Positions 25,392 to 35,271 of a stretch of 64,000 nucleotides of DNA are shown here, piece after piece. Where the stretch lies: assembly GCA_945643635.1 (NCBI GenBank), contig CALZFC010000142.1, positions 7,501 through 71,500 on the forward strand. The letters are read 5' to 3'. The first letter of the stretch is position 1, and each line of letters starts with the position of its first letter. Source of the stretch: Allodiplogaster sudhausi (taxonomy: Eukaryota; Nematoda; Chromadorea; Rhabditida; Diplogasteridae). A program made the position numbers and the translations under genes. A model generated the notes under the pieces. It did no database searches. It was given only the letters and a program-made list of their open reading frames with translations, and had not been told where the DNA came from.

Positions 25392-27387
25392 TACTCCCAA
25401 TCTCGTGCTCTCTATCTATCTCTTTCCCTCTCTTTAAGCTCTCGCACTCTTCTATTCTCATGCTACACTCATGTTATCTATGCCCATCCTTTCCCTCGTT
25501 CTCTTCCACGCACTCTCATTATTCTACTCGTCCGGAATCTAAAATGGCTGCCTAATTTCTGACGGATATTTGCGTTGTCGTCTATTTACCGTATTCTAAC
25601 TGCTATTTTTAAAGCTATTCTTATATTTTAATAATAATATATATAATAACAATTTGATAAAACCAACTTGTTGCTTCTGAAGCACACCCCCAGATCGTGT
25701 GGTCAGCTGCTTGACATTGACAATGTAGTAGAGATCTGTGAATTAGGAGATAGCTTTCTTTCTTTTTAATATTCATAAAAAAATTATCTTAAAACACTAC
25801 ATTTTGCAAATTGTCTCTATTTTATTTCTAGTGAAACGGCAAAGCATCAGCTTTATGTATATATTTTTACTTTCCCTTTCTCCTTTTGCAAAACTTTGCA
25901 CCTTACTCGTTATGACCTCATTTATGTACATATATTCATAGTACATCTCATTCTTTCTACGTATCTTCCATCTGTCATAAATCCGCCCATTCTCGGATGT
26001 CAAGTGCATACTCTCTCCCGGGTGCACAGGCTTCCTTATCCTTATCTATGCCAGTGATGACATACATATCTCATGGTTATAAGGACTTTCCTAGAAGGTT
26101 CAGATTCCATTCTCTCATCTGAGTGGACGCGTCTGGACGGAAAAAAAGAAGACTGACTGCTTTTCTTTCTCGTCATTCCTTCTCCTCCTATGCGCCATCT
26201 GCGTAATCCGCCCAGATCCACCATGTCCTGGATATGTTCCTTTCTCTCCCTCCCCCTCTCACGCCCTCTCTTCATCTCTTTCCCTCTGTCCCCCCTCTGT
26301 CTCGCTTTCTCTCCCTCTCTCTTTCCATCTCGCCTTTCTCTCGCTCTCTCACTGGAAAAATAAGATGTCCTCTCTTCTGTCGCTTTCCTTGAGAATCCCC
26401 GTTCTATGGGACAGCTTCATTTTGTCAGTATACATATGTACTTCTACATTGCATACGTCGTTGCTGCCGGATTCTTTTTGTTTTCTCTTTGTTTTCATGA
26501 ATTCAAACAATAAATTAACGACTGAAACGAAGAACGCCTAGAATTCTGGTCAAGAAAGCTTTTTCGCTTGCTAGTCTGCTAGCTAATCTTTTCGCTTTTT
26601 ATTTCTTCTCTTAACTTTTATCTTTCTCTCACAACCACCCTCATTCTCTCTCTCTCTATTGCGCTTTCTTCCACTCTCTTTCTTTTACCTTTCTTGATGC
26701 ACTCTCTCTATTTCTCTTACTCTCTCTATCTCTCTCTCTATCTCTCTCTCTCTTTCTCTCTTTTCAAAGAGCCGCCTACTCATAGCATCCTACGAACCAT
26801 TGCACGCTCCCATGAGACAAGTATTTCACATCTTCCTCACGAAGTACTTTTAAGAAGTAATTACGACACGCGACAGGGTTCGCTTGCACTTGGACGAGAA
26901 CTTTACTTCTTCTTTTCTTCCTCCCTCCCTCTCCTTCTAATTTTAGCAAAATTCATGCAATATGCTATATCCAAGCTCCGCAATTGCAAATTTTCAGGCT
27001 AAAAATTTAAATTTAATCTCTATGTCCTTATCAATACGCCCTGACGAGATTACGTACATACATACCTTTGAAAAAGTGATATGTATGTATCTACATATGT
27101 ATGTTTAAAAAAAGCATCTCTCAAGAACCCGTGTTCGGGTAACGAGGTGGTAGTAAGTTCTAAGATCAAAGTTCAAAGTTCAAAGTTCAACGTCTCTCTT
27201 TCTCTCTCTCTTTCTCTCTAATTCACCATCGTCACTGCCGCTGCCCGTCTCGACGGGCGTCCACTCGAGCTTGACCGTCTTGGTGCCGACGACGTGCGCC
27301 GTGAAGTCGACTGGAGGGAGAAGTTGACGGTCGTCGATGTCGGGCAGCTGCGCGTCCTCGCCACCGCCCAGGAGGATCTGAAGGGTG

Positions 27388-27442
<55 letters not shown>

Positions 27443-27541
27443 GAGAGGAAGAGAAAGCGGAGAGAGAGGGAAGAGGAAGAGAGAGAGGAAAGAGGGACGA
27501 GAGAGGAATGGAGAAAAGAGAGATTTTGAGAAGGAGATAGA

Positions 27542-27574
<33 letters not shown>

Positions 27575-29216
27575 AGACAGAGAAATAGAATTCTATCTGC
27601 TGACCCTCTTCGTGACCGTTATAACGAGCACCTGGCTCCAGTCCTCGATGATGTGACCGCCTCGTTCGGCGTTCACCTGTAGAGAAATACAATTTCGTTA
27701 ACTGTACTTTTCGTCTTTGATCTATGATCTATGATCTTTGACTTTTTTATCTTTGATTTTCCAATTCCGTGCCAGCTCAAGTTTGAGGCTGTGTTGTGCT
27801 GTTATCCCAGGCTTGTGTCGGCCCTCGAAACTAATCCGAAACTCATTAGCTGATTGCTCCTCTAGAAGTGTGTGCAGTACAAGAGGTGCCAAACCATTTA
27901 CATGCTCATGGAAAGTAAGTGAGAGAGAGAGAGATGCTAACGAGCCCGTATTGACTGATTTTTCCCGTCAATATGTGCACCCCGGCATACAAAGTTGGTC
28001 TTGGTATTGGAGAGGTAGAAATATCGTGAAGTAGTAGTAGTAGTTATAAAGTACATTAGGATCATCAGGATCCAGGTTTACGTCAAAACATATATTATAT
28101 TTTAAAACTAATTAGTAACTGACATTACTCGCTGTATTCCATATCGAAAATGGCGTTATGTTCAGGATTTTTTAAAGATAATTATCATCGTAACGTCGTA
28201 GAAGAGGAGCCAAAGTTCACATTGGACTAGGCCGGCTAATGAGAGCAGTTGTATAGCACAATTCTACCCATTTGTGCCCACAGGAAAAAAGTCCAAAAGC
28301 TCACATTCCACTTACTTCTTAAGAGGGTCTCATGAGTGCTAAGCAAGGACAGTTAAGCAGTTTTACTTCGTAAGGTCCGTTGTGCGATAGGCCGAAATAG
28401 GCACAAAGTTCCTCCATTTTCACCAGTTCTTTTGGCAAGTCTCCTCACGAGAAAAGTGAAAGGCATTGTGCTTGATAGTTCAATTGATTATTTAAAAAAA
28501 TTTTGCTTGATAAAATTCTGGTCACCTGGAGATGTGCAGCTCGTCATTTTATATTAGTTTAAATTATAATATATTAAAAAAACAACTTAAGGACCTGGAC
28601 ATGCAGCAGCGTCATTTTTAATTATTTAGACTAAATTATTATTTCAAAATAAAAAAAAAATAATTCTGATTGATGAAATATTTCGTCACCTGGACATGCA
28701 GCTCGTCGTTGTGCTCGAGCTCGGGCAGATTCAGACGCACCATCGTCTCAGACGTACGAATGTGCTTCCATCCTCCTCCTCCAGCCGCGCCGCCGCCAGC
28801 GCCCGGCCGATTCGAGCGGTAGCGCACGTTGAAGTGGACGTCTTAAATTAGCGAGGAAAAAAATCCACGTTTGAATTCGCGCCCTTTTGCCTGACACATG
28901 CGATAGGCCGATCCTAACGGTGGCGCACATTCTCAACGAAGAGCGCAAATACTCGCGTTTGAATTCGCTCCCTTTTGCCTGATACAAGGGCGAGAGAGCA
29001 TGTGATTTAGAGAGAGAGAGAGAGAGAGATGCGACAACAATTGTCAGGAAAACGGAAATAGATATTGTGCTCTTTTAAAGCAAATACGTCATAACCATTA
29101 TCTATATGTTTTTGTTCTAGAGGCTAATATCTGTTATGGCATGCATTAGCAGATATATTTAGATTTGCGAACTCCCCTGAGACGAATTACACGGGGCACA
29201 GGCACTAATCTGCCTC

Positions 29217-29264
<48 letters not shown>

Positions 29265-30463
29265 TATTGGTCTGCTTCCGCCACTTTTTGGCATATATAT
29301 ATCCTGCAGACTTTACTTGCTCCTACGAGATTTCCCACTTTAACAACTGCCGAGCAGAAAAAAAAATTCTTAATTAGTGCTAAAATACATAGGTGTATTC
29401 AGTTATACTTTCCGAAAAAAAAATTGAAGATCTCATGGAACGCTGCAACTTTGACGGAAAAAAACGCGTTTTTTTTCTTCTTCTTACAATTGGTTGTCTG
29501 ATCTTCGAATTAAAAGATCGCGATTTTTTTGGATATCTATGAAGCCATTCCAATTTGCTTAGCGGCACATCAATTATCTCTATTTACATGTCTGAAGGTC
29601 AGATTAGTGTAATCTTTCTGTTTTTTTTTTTAATTCTTCGCCTGCACCGTTTTTTTTGTAGCGCGATGCGAGATAAAATCCAGTGTATGCCGAGACTAAT
29701 GGAAAGAAAAAAAGAAAGAAAGAAAGAAGTGGGATTTAATCATAAGCCCAAGGTAAGTAATAAGTCCATGAAGATAATTTGCATATTCATAAATATGGTA
29801 ATTATGTGTATTGGCTAAAGTGTACTTCGTCTCGCCTTGCTTCTCTAACTACACCGTCATTATTTTTCACGCATTTTTTTTCCTCTCCCCTTCCGTCCCT
29901 CCAATCTATTTCATCTATGTCCTTCTTTCTGCTCTTCTTCACTTTCTTCTTTTGCCTTGTCTAGGACTACTTCCAGGGGTAAGGCACAACTTTACATATA
30001 CAGCTTTTTGCATATATAGCATAGAAGCCTAGAAATCTGCCTTCTTTGGAGGCTTTCGAAGAAAAAAAACATCACTCGAGAATGAATTTGAATGACGGAG
30101 TCGTCTTTGAAAGTCTGCATATGCCGAATTTATTTGGACTCAAAGTTACTCTTACAATGCCATATTACTTTGTACATTAGTTGTCGGACTCACTTTTTTC
30201 TTAGTTTCGAGTGTACGGATGTCTGTTTTGTTTGCGTTTGCTCCAATAAACAAAAAATGCACAGCAGCAGCGCCTTCATCAGGAAGAAGAAATACACACT
30301 CCTTTCCTGTTTCCCTCTTTCTTTCCTTGAGTGGAAGAAACGGAAGGAAGGAAGAACTTGGATAATTCCAGAAGATGCTGCAGGCATCTAGGGAGAAAGT
30401 TTGCTCGCTTGCAGCAAGCTGCTTCATTTGGCAGCGCGCACCCGTCCCACAGGCGGCTGCTTT

Positions 30464-30504
<41 letters not shown>

Positions 30505-32141
30505 TTTCGCTTCCTCTGTTTCGTAGTCTCGCACACAAATTACTCTGTTGTCCACTCCGTGACCTCTGTCCCTACTGTACACAGTTCAGAATTGTTTCGG
30601 ACTATTGACCACTTTCTAGACTTTGGTCAGATTTGCTTCTTTCAATTGCCTTGTTCTTCCGCCAACCAGAACAATTGAGGAAGCTACTACTTACTGTACA
30701 TTGACTCCTACAATTTCCTCCCTCCACGAAGCCGCCATACAGTAGATAGAATGCGCCTTCTTGTCTGGCATGTTCTCTGGCAAATTGTGTATGTATCTCC
30801 ATCAACCAGTCCGTCCATCATGACTTAATTCACTCGCTCACTTTTTTCTTTCTGATTGCTCGTACTCTCTTCTCACAATCAGGCTTCTCGAATCGTGCGA
30901 CTATTGCCGTGTTCAGCGATATTTTATTTACTTTGCGAAGTATCCCCATTAATGTGACATAAACATTGGCATAATTCCCCGGGCAATCTTTCTCTTACTA
31001 TCGCTAAAGCCCCAATGTTAGCGTTTTCTTTTCTTTTCATCATTGCGAAAATATAGATTTATCTGTGGAAGACCTTTCCGCATACGAGCGATGAGAGACG
31101 GTTTAAAGTGTAGATTTATTTTTTGCCGTTTCTTTCTCTCTTCTCTCCTATCTTCGATCAAAACAGATAAGCGGAAATGTCTCGGAAATAGAATGTCTGC
31201 TAGAATCACTGCTCTATATTCCGGCCTCCTTCTTATCTAAAGTGTTCTATCTCTCTTCCTCTCTCTCTCTCTCTCTCTCTTTTGATCTTCTCTCTTGTTA
31301 TATGCTCGTTCAAGTTTTTGAGTCATACTTTGTCAAGGATATCCGCGCTTATTTTGGGATCAGAAAAAGGGGGCGGGCCAAGCCTGAGAATTAAGGTCTC
31401 ATTAGCCAGTTCCCTCGTGTCTGCGCCATATTAAAATTTTGTGTCGTGAGAGTGGGTAAGAATGGCGCGATTTCCTTTGGAAAGTAGTACTTTATACAAA
31501 AACAAAACCGCCACCGATTTTTGTTTTGTACTTGTTAGTGTATTTTTTTTAAATAATTAAATATGTACATATAACTTACGGTCAGTTGGCTGCGTAAAAG
31601 TCCACTCGACAAAGATGGAACTGCTCTGTGGGTGATATCTGAAAAAGGAAGAAAATATAAAGAGGAAAACAAATTCCTATTTTTTTCGAATAAAGAAAAG
31701 TTCATCATCATTACATTTGTATGAAAGTTAGCTCTGTGGAGATATTACCCCGAAAATCATGCAAAAAGTGCGCGTATGCAAACAAATGTAAAAACGGCCA
31801 TAACCCAATTTATTATTCACAGTATCCCAGGTTTGCAGTTAATCCCCATCTAAAGGCAGGAACTATCTCTCACTGTAGCTTTGTAAAGAGAACTTGATGC
31901 ATCTTCCATCCTTATTCCTAGTTAAGAAATTTTGATGAGTCATTCTTCGTCGTGCAATCTTCAGTTCTGCATATCTTTCTTTTTGCTTACGCGTACATTC
32001 AAGTCAATCAGCACGTTTCTATTGATAATTAGCGAGACTGATTCTGAGTGAGCGCAGCTCTCAAGTTGTCTGAAGAAGCCAAAAAAGCGAAAACGAAAAG
32101 AGAGACGAAAAAGCTCGTCAGCCTCTACGTGAATACATGTA

Positions 32142-32174
<33 letters not shown>

Positions 32175-32485
32175 CTATGTATGTATGACCACCACATTTA
32201 TATGGCTTGAAAAGAAAGAAAACCTTCATGCATGTGTATTTCAGTCTTGCTTGTGCTTTTGGATATTTCGCCTTTTATTTTTTTAAATCTATTTTTGTTT
32301 TTTTTTCTTTCTTCGCTGTCTTCTGAATGAGGTTTAAGAACAAAAAGCAAAAGAATTTTTTCGATCAAGAAAAACAGAAGATATTCTCACCTCGCTTTGA
32401 GTCCTCGAATATTTGGTGATGGCATTGCCATGGCGGCAGCGAAAAGCACGCTGGCCATCATGAACATTGCAGCCGCGATTCGCAT
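11992..32485 (-). CDS. secreted protein with five fibronectin type III domains
   Basis: Nineteen exons join in one frame with GT-AG borders: 32485-32391, 31638-31580, 28841-28690, 27676-27617, 27377-27227, 25735-25668, 23107-23062, 22858-22769, 21559-21443, 20908-20812, 20355-20267, 18572-18491, 17621-17567, 16661-16496, 15102-14977, 14126-14044, 13004-12881, 12622-12420 and 12108-11992. They total 1980 nt, or 659 residues. The start has an upstream in-frame TAG and gives a signal peptide (MRIAAAMFMMASVLFAAAMA). Five FN3 domains follow, each split over 3-4 exons; B-strand tryptophans are in FVEWTF, KLEWTP, NLTWDV, KLQWVL and AITWTF, and typical ends are TTYYVRVNVRN and YRFKT. There is no Ig domain and no membrane segment. 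The tail has a poly-Ala stretch and two Cys-rich pieces (TSCDPDAIVAECAWDEVC, GWCIP). An extracellular adhesion or matrix role is inferred; I recognise no named orthologue. Confidence 0.9.
14127..14352. repeat. GA/CT tract abutting an FN3-gene acceptor
   Basis: Read on the gene's strand this is an uninterrupted pyrimidine tract ending CTTACCAG directly before the exon 14126-14044. Confidence 0.9.
15103..15425. repeat. GA/CT tract abutting an FN3-gene acceptor
   Basis: On the gene's strand a long CT-rich tract ends GCTTCCAG before the exon 15102-14977. Confidence 0.9.
16650..16696 (-). repeat. tandemly duplicated 3' splice site
   Basis: The 22 bp CTTTCCATCTAGGACCAGAA-type unit containing the acceptor CATCTAG/GAC is present twice. 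Only the second copy gives a usable frame for the exon starting at 16661. Confidence 0.75.
17993..18480. repeat. two CT/GA tracts in FN3 intron
   Basis: CT runs at 17993-18063 and GA runs at 18205-18475. The two tracts have opposite strand bias within one intron, so they could pair in the transcript. Confidence 0.85.
20005..20285 (-). repeat. degenerate tandem copies of an exon end and donor
   Basis: The end of the exon 20355-20267 (GACACCAAAGA then GTACGG) recurs as diverged copies around 20063-20098 and 20008-20052, each keeping a CACCAACGAGTA-like core. They lie in the downstream intron. Confidence 0.5.
22530..22738. mobile_element. MITE of the AAGGAGGGCGATCACC family
   Basis: TTTAAAGGAGGGCGATCACC at the left end faces a weak match (CGGTGACGTTTAAAG) at the right. 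Inside, CACTCTCATTCGCG pairs with the complementary CGAGAATGAGAGTG. The same terminus occurs at 45757, 49080 and 57968. Confidence 0.55.
23802..24495. repeat. 35 bp dispersed direct repeat flanking CT-rich DNA
   Basis: TTTCACGGCAGCTTGTACTA and the following TTTCCATTCTTC occur at about 23803 and 24460 in the same orientation, 657 bp apart in one FN3 intron. The material between them is not otherwise repeated. Confidence 0.55.
24330..24955. repeat. CT-rich satellite-like tract
   Basis: Mostly CT with interspersed CTTT and CTGT. It produces long artefactual frames on both strands. Confidence 0.9.
25172..25432. repeat. CT tract with a 60 bp higher-order repeat
   Basis: The block CGTACTTTCTCTCTCCCGCT plus its CT tail is repeated at about 25268 and 25328, giving a 60 bp period on top of the dinucleotide. 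Confidence 0.85.
27388..27590. repeat. GA/CT tract just upstream of an FN3-gene acceptor
   Basis: On the gene's strand the tract ends CTCTCCACCCTTCAG before the exon 27377-27227. Confidence 0.9.
28507..28712 (-). repeat. three tandem copies of an exon-donor junction
   Basis: The real junction (28669-28712, plus-strand text CACCTGGACATGCAGC) is followed in the intron by copies at about 28591-28620 and 28507-28550. All carry a CCTGGA(C/G)ATG core and similar A/T flanks. The nearest copy has lost the donor GT, while the far copy keeps CACCTGGAG. Confidence 0.7.
29218..29268. repeat. (ATT)n microsatellite
   Basis: About 16 uninterrupted ATT units in an FN3 intron. Confidence 0.95.
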
Positions 32486-35110
32486 CTTTCGCTGTCTCTA
32501 GAGTACTTTGTAATGAAATAAAATATTGATTAGAATTTTTTTTTGTAAACTAATTACAAGTAGTAATCCTTTTATGTAATATCAGTGTGAAGTATTATTT
32601 TTTTTAGCTATAATAAAAAAATTAAAGTAAAGCAAAGCTAATATATGGCAAGCTAGGCAAAGCAAGCAGAGGTTATGGCTGCCGGATGGCGGTTCGAAAT
32701 GACCGGCACCTCTTATCTCTTGCCTCGTTTTGCCCCTCTTCACCTGTCCCGGTTCCCTTGTGCCCCTGTGCCTCCTCCTCTCCTCCTCCTCTTGCCGACA
32801 TGCCCGCTATCTATCCCACTCCCCGTGTCGCTGTCTGTCTCAGCCGTTCCTGGCACTTTCCGGACATCTTGTCAAGTGCTGTCAAGTCTCTTGACCACTT
32901 CCCATCATCTCCTGACTCTTCGAATCTTTTTTTTTCACTCTCTCGGTCACTCTCTCTCTCTCATTCTCTCTCTTTCTATCTTTCTTTCTCTCACTCTCTT
33001 TCTCTCTCTCTATCTCTTGAGTGTCTTTCCACCGCCTTATCCTATTTCTACATTTAACTCGTAAAATATTTCAAGGTATAGATCTCTCTATCTCTCTCTC
33101 TCTCTCGCTATCTCTTCAAACGCTAACTTTCACTTCTCTCGTACAACAAGTCTCTCTCTCCTCTCTTTCACTTTCTCTCCCTCCCTCTCACTCTCTCTCT
33201 TACTTTCTTTCCCTTTCTCTCGCTCTCTTTCTCTCGCCCACCCACAGATCTCAAAATAAGCTGAGAGCTTTTTAGTGACCCAAGTTCATTGCAATTTCCA
33301 CTCAAAGCGGGTGATAAGATATGATATTACTCGTGACGGTCAACCTTTTGATAGAGTTTTAGTGTCCTTGCAATAGGGAAACAGACGTTAATGGATGCAC
33401 CATTTCGTATTTGAAGGGTATCACAGGAAAAAAGGAAAAGGAATGTCTTATGTTAGTCTTACATGGAGTTTGAAAACTCATTGAATCTTCCAGTACAAAT
33501 GTATTGGAGAGTTCAGTCGTTATGGTTGAGATGAAGCCAGCCAAAGGTTGCCCTGTGATTATATACTGCTTTATTTGCTGACCGATACAGATGTCAGACG
33601 GCTGGAGGGAGAGAATTGCTTTGGTTATCATCATAATCTCTTTCTCTATTTCTGTCTCTTTGTTTCTCGCTCTCTCTCTCTCTCTCTCGCTCTCTTTCTC
33701 TCTTTCTCTCTCTCGCACTCTCCCTGTCTCTCTCGTTCTCTCTCTCTTTCCCACCCGCTCTCTCTCTCTATCTCTCACGATCTCTTCCCCTCTTCCTCTC
33801 AGCATCTCCTTACTTCCTTTGTCATGCCAATTCTCTGCTTCATACCCTGTCTCACTTCCATGTCCACCATAACGGGTTTTAATTCCCGTCGCAATCTCTT
33901 GTGCTGCACCGATGAACAGAAACATAGATTCATACATGAACCACATTTGTCAGGGCAGACGCGCAAGCAGTCTCTGAAACAATCTAGAAACATGTGGGTA
34001 TGTCTGTCTGAAATAAGTCTGAGGATGTCTGAGCTTCTAAGTGATTATTATATTATAGAGTGCACATCAGTTTGGTATTGGCGCGATTCAAGTGATTCAT
34101 GAAATAATGGCATACGAACGGAATCATTCTTTGATGTTCTACTTGGTTAATCTCTCTTTTAGAAGGGAAAACATCGGTTATGTACATACATACAACATTC
34201 CACATTTTAATCATTTTATGTATATCTTTCTTTTTAAGACATTCCGTGCGGCGGCTCGCTCATGAGAGTAGAATTTTTGAATCTCCTGCATTTTGGTGGA
34301 ATTTGAATCTCCCGTGCGCATTGTGAGAATTGGACTTTCTCCGACAAGTTCAACTTTGTGAGAGGCGCTTCATGCGCACTTCCTTGCACGTTGTTATCAC
34401 CCACGTATTCCAGAATCGACCTTTGAAATCATGAACTCGGGGTTGTCGTCTATTGGCGAGACTAACTAGTTTCGCGCTACCGAACTGTAAGAAATGCCCA
34501 ACTTCCTACGCTAACGACAAGACTAAACAGGCAAAGAAAACACACAAAAAGGAAGAAAAAACGGCGTATGCAAATCTGTGCCTAGTTAACGGCAGCTTCT
34601 TTCATATGTACAAAGATGTCATATCAATGTATTCGTTAAGCTGTTTCCCGCATAAACTGCCAAAGAGCGAGAAAAAAAAGAATAATATTCTCGTCCAAGT
34701 GCTCATTTCTTTACATATTTTTGCACAAAAAAAAAGAATGAATGCCGAACTAATGTGCCCAAACTTCTCTTTTTCTTCCATTCCCTGCAAAAAAATGATC
34801 TCTTTCATCTTCACGATCTCGCACACGCCCCTCATCTTCCTATTTAAACTAATCCAGTTAATACTTTTTGGCGTCATAATAAAATTAGTCATAGTAGCTT
34901 TAAAGTTTAAGTTTCTTTTTGGATTGACTAGGCCAGATAAAGAATAGGTTGCCGGAGTAGAGTACATTTTATTATTGACCAGGTGTGGGTGGTAGTTTAA
35001 ATAAGGCTGGAAGGTGGAGTACTTTCGTAAGCACAAAAGGGAATAGTGCAGATATTGCAGATATATCATAATCCTCTTACGTGATACTATCTCCATATAA
35101 ATCGGCAAGT
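32486..35110. other. divergent intergenic region between FN3 gene and GPCR
   Basis: Holds CT tracts at 32930-33030, 33080-33240 and 33640-33790 and no phase-consistent exons. The 164-codon frame at 34453-34947 and the 195-codon minus frame near 33359-33946 are unsupported or low-complexity. Promoters of both genes should lie here. Confidence 0.5.
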
Positions 35111-35271
35111 ATATAAAGAGTTCACTCCTCAAAAGCTCATAACTCTTTTGAGAGTCATCTTCTTCTGCCTTGACCCTATAATGAACGCGTCGGACCTCAG
35201 TCTATAAAGTACCATACTCCGTAAACGGTCGCCTCTCCTTTGAGAGTCGTCTCTACTGCCCTGCACCTGCA
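35109..35271 (+). promoter_or_regulatory. candidate GPCR promoter with duplicated leader
   Basis: TATATAAAG occurs at 35110-35118. A leader unit (TTTGAGAGTC...TGAACGC) is present twice, at 35144-35195 and 35236-35290. The first copy opens an eight-codon upstream frame (35181-35207, stop TAA); the second provides the gene's ATG at 35272. Confidence 0.45.

Noticed and set aside
24254..25562. Ser/Leu-rich (plus) and Arg/Glu-rich (minus) frames up to 244 codons
   Set aside because: Pure translation of CT/GA microsatellite; no domain, intronic to the FN3 gene. The same applies to similar frames at 13930-14448, 17905-18505, 32675-33275, 33359-34102, 49405-49766 and 51325-51828.
34453..34947. 164-codon plus-strand frame with hydrophobic C-terminal half
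   Set aside because: AT-driven hydrophobic codons, no motif, no homologous copy, and the complementary strand is equally open.
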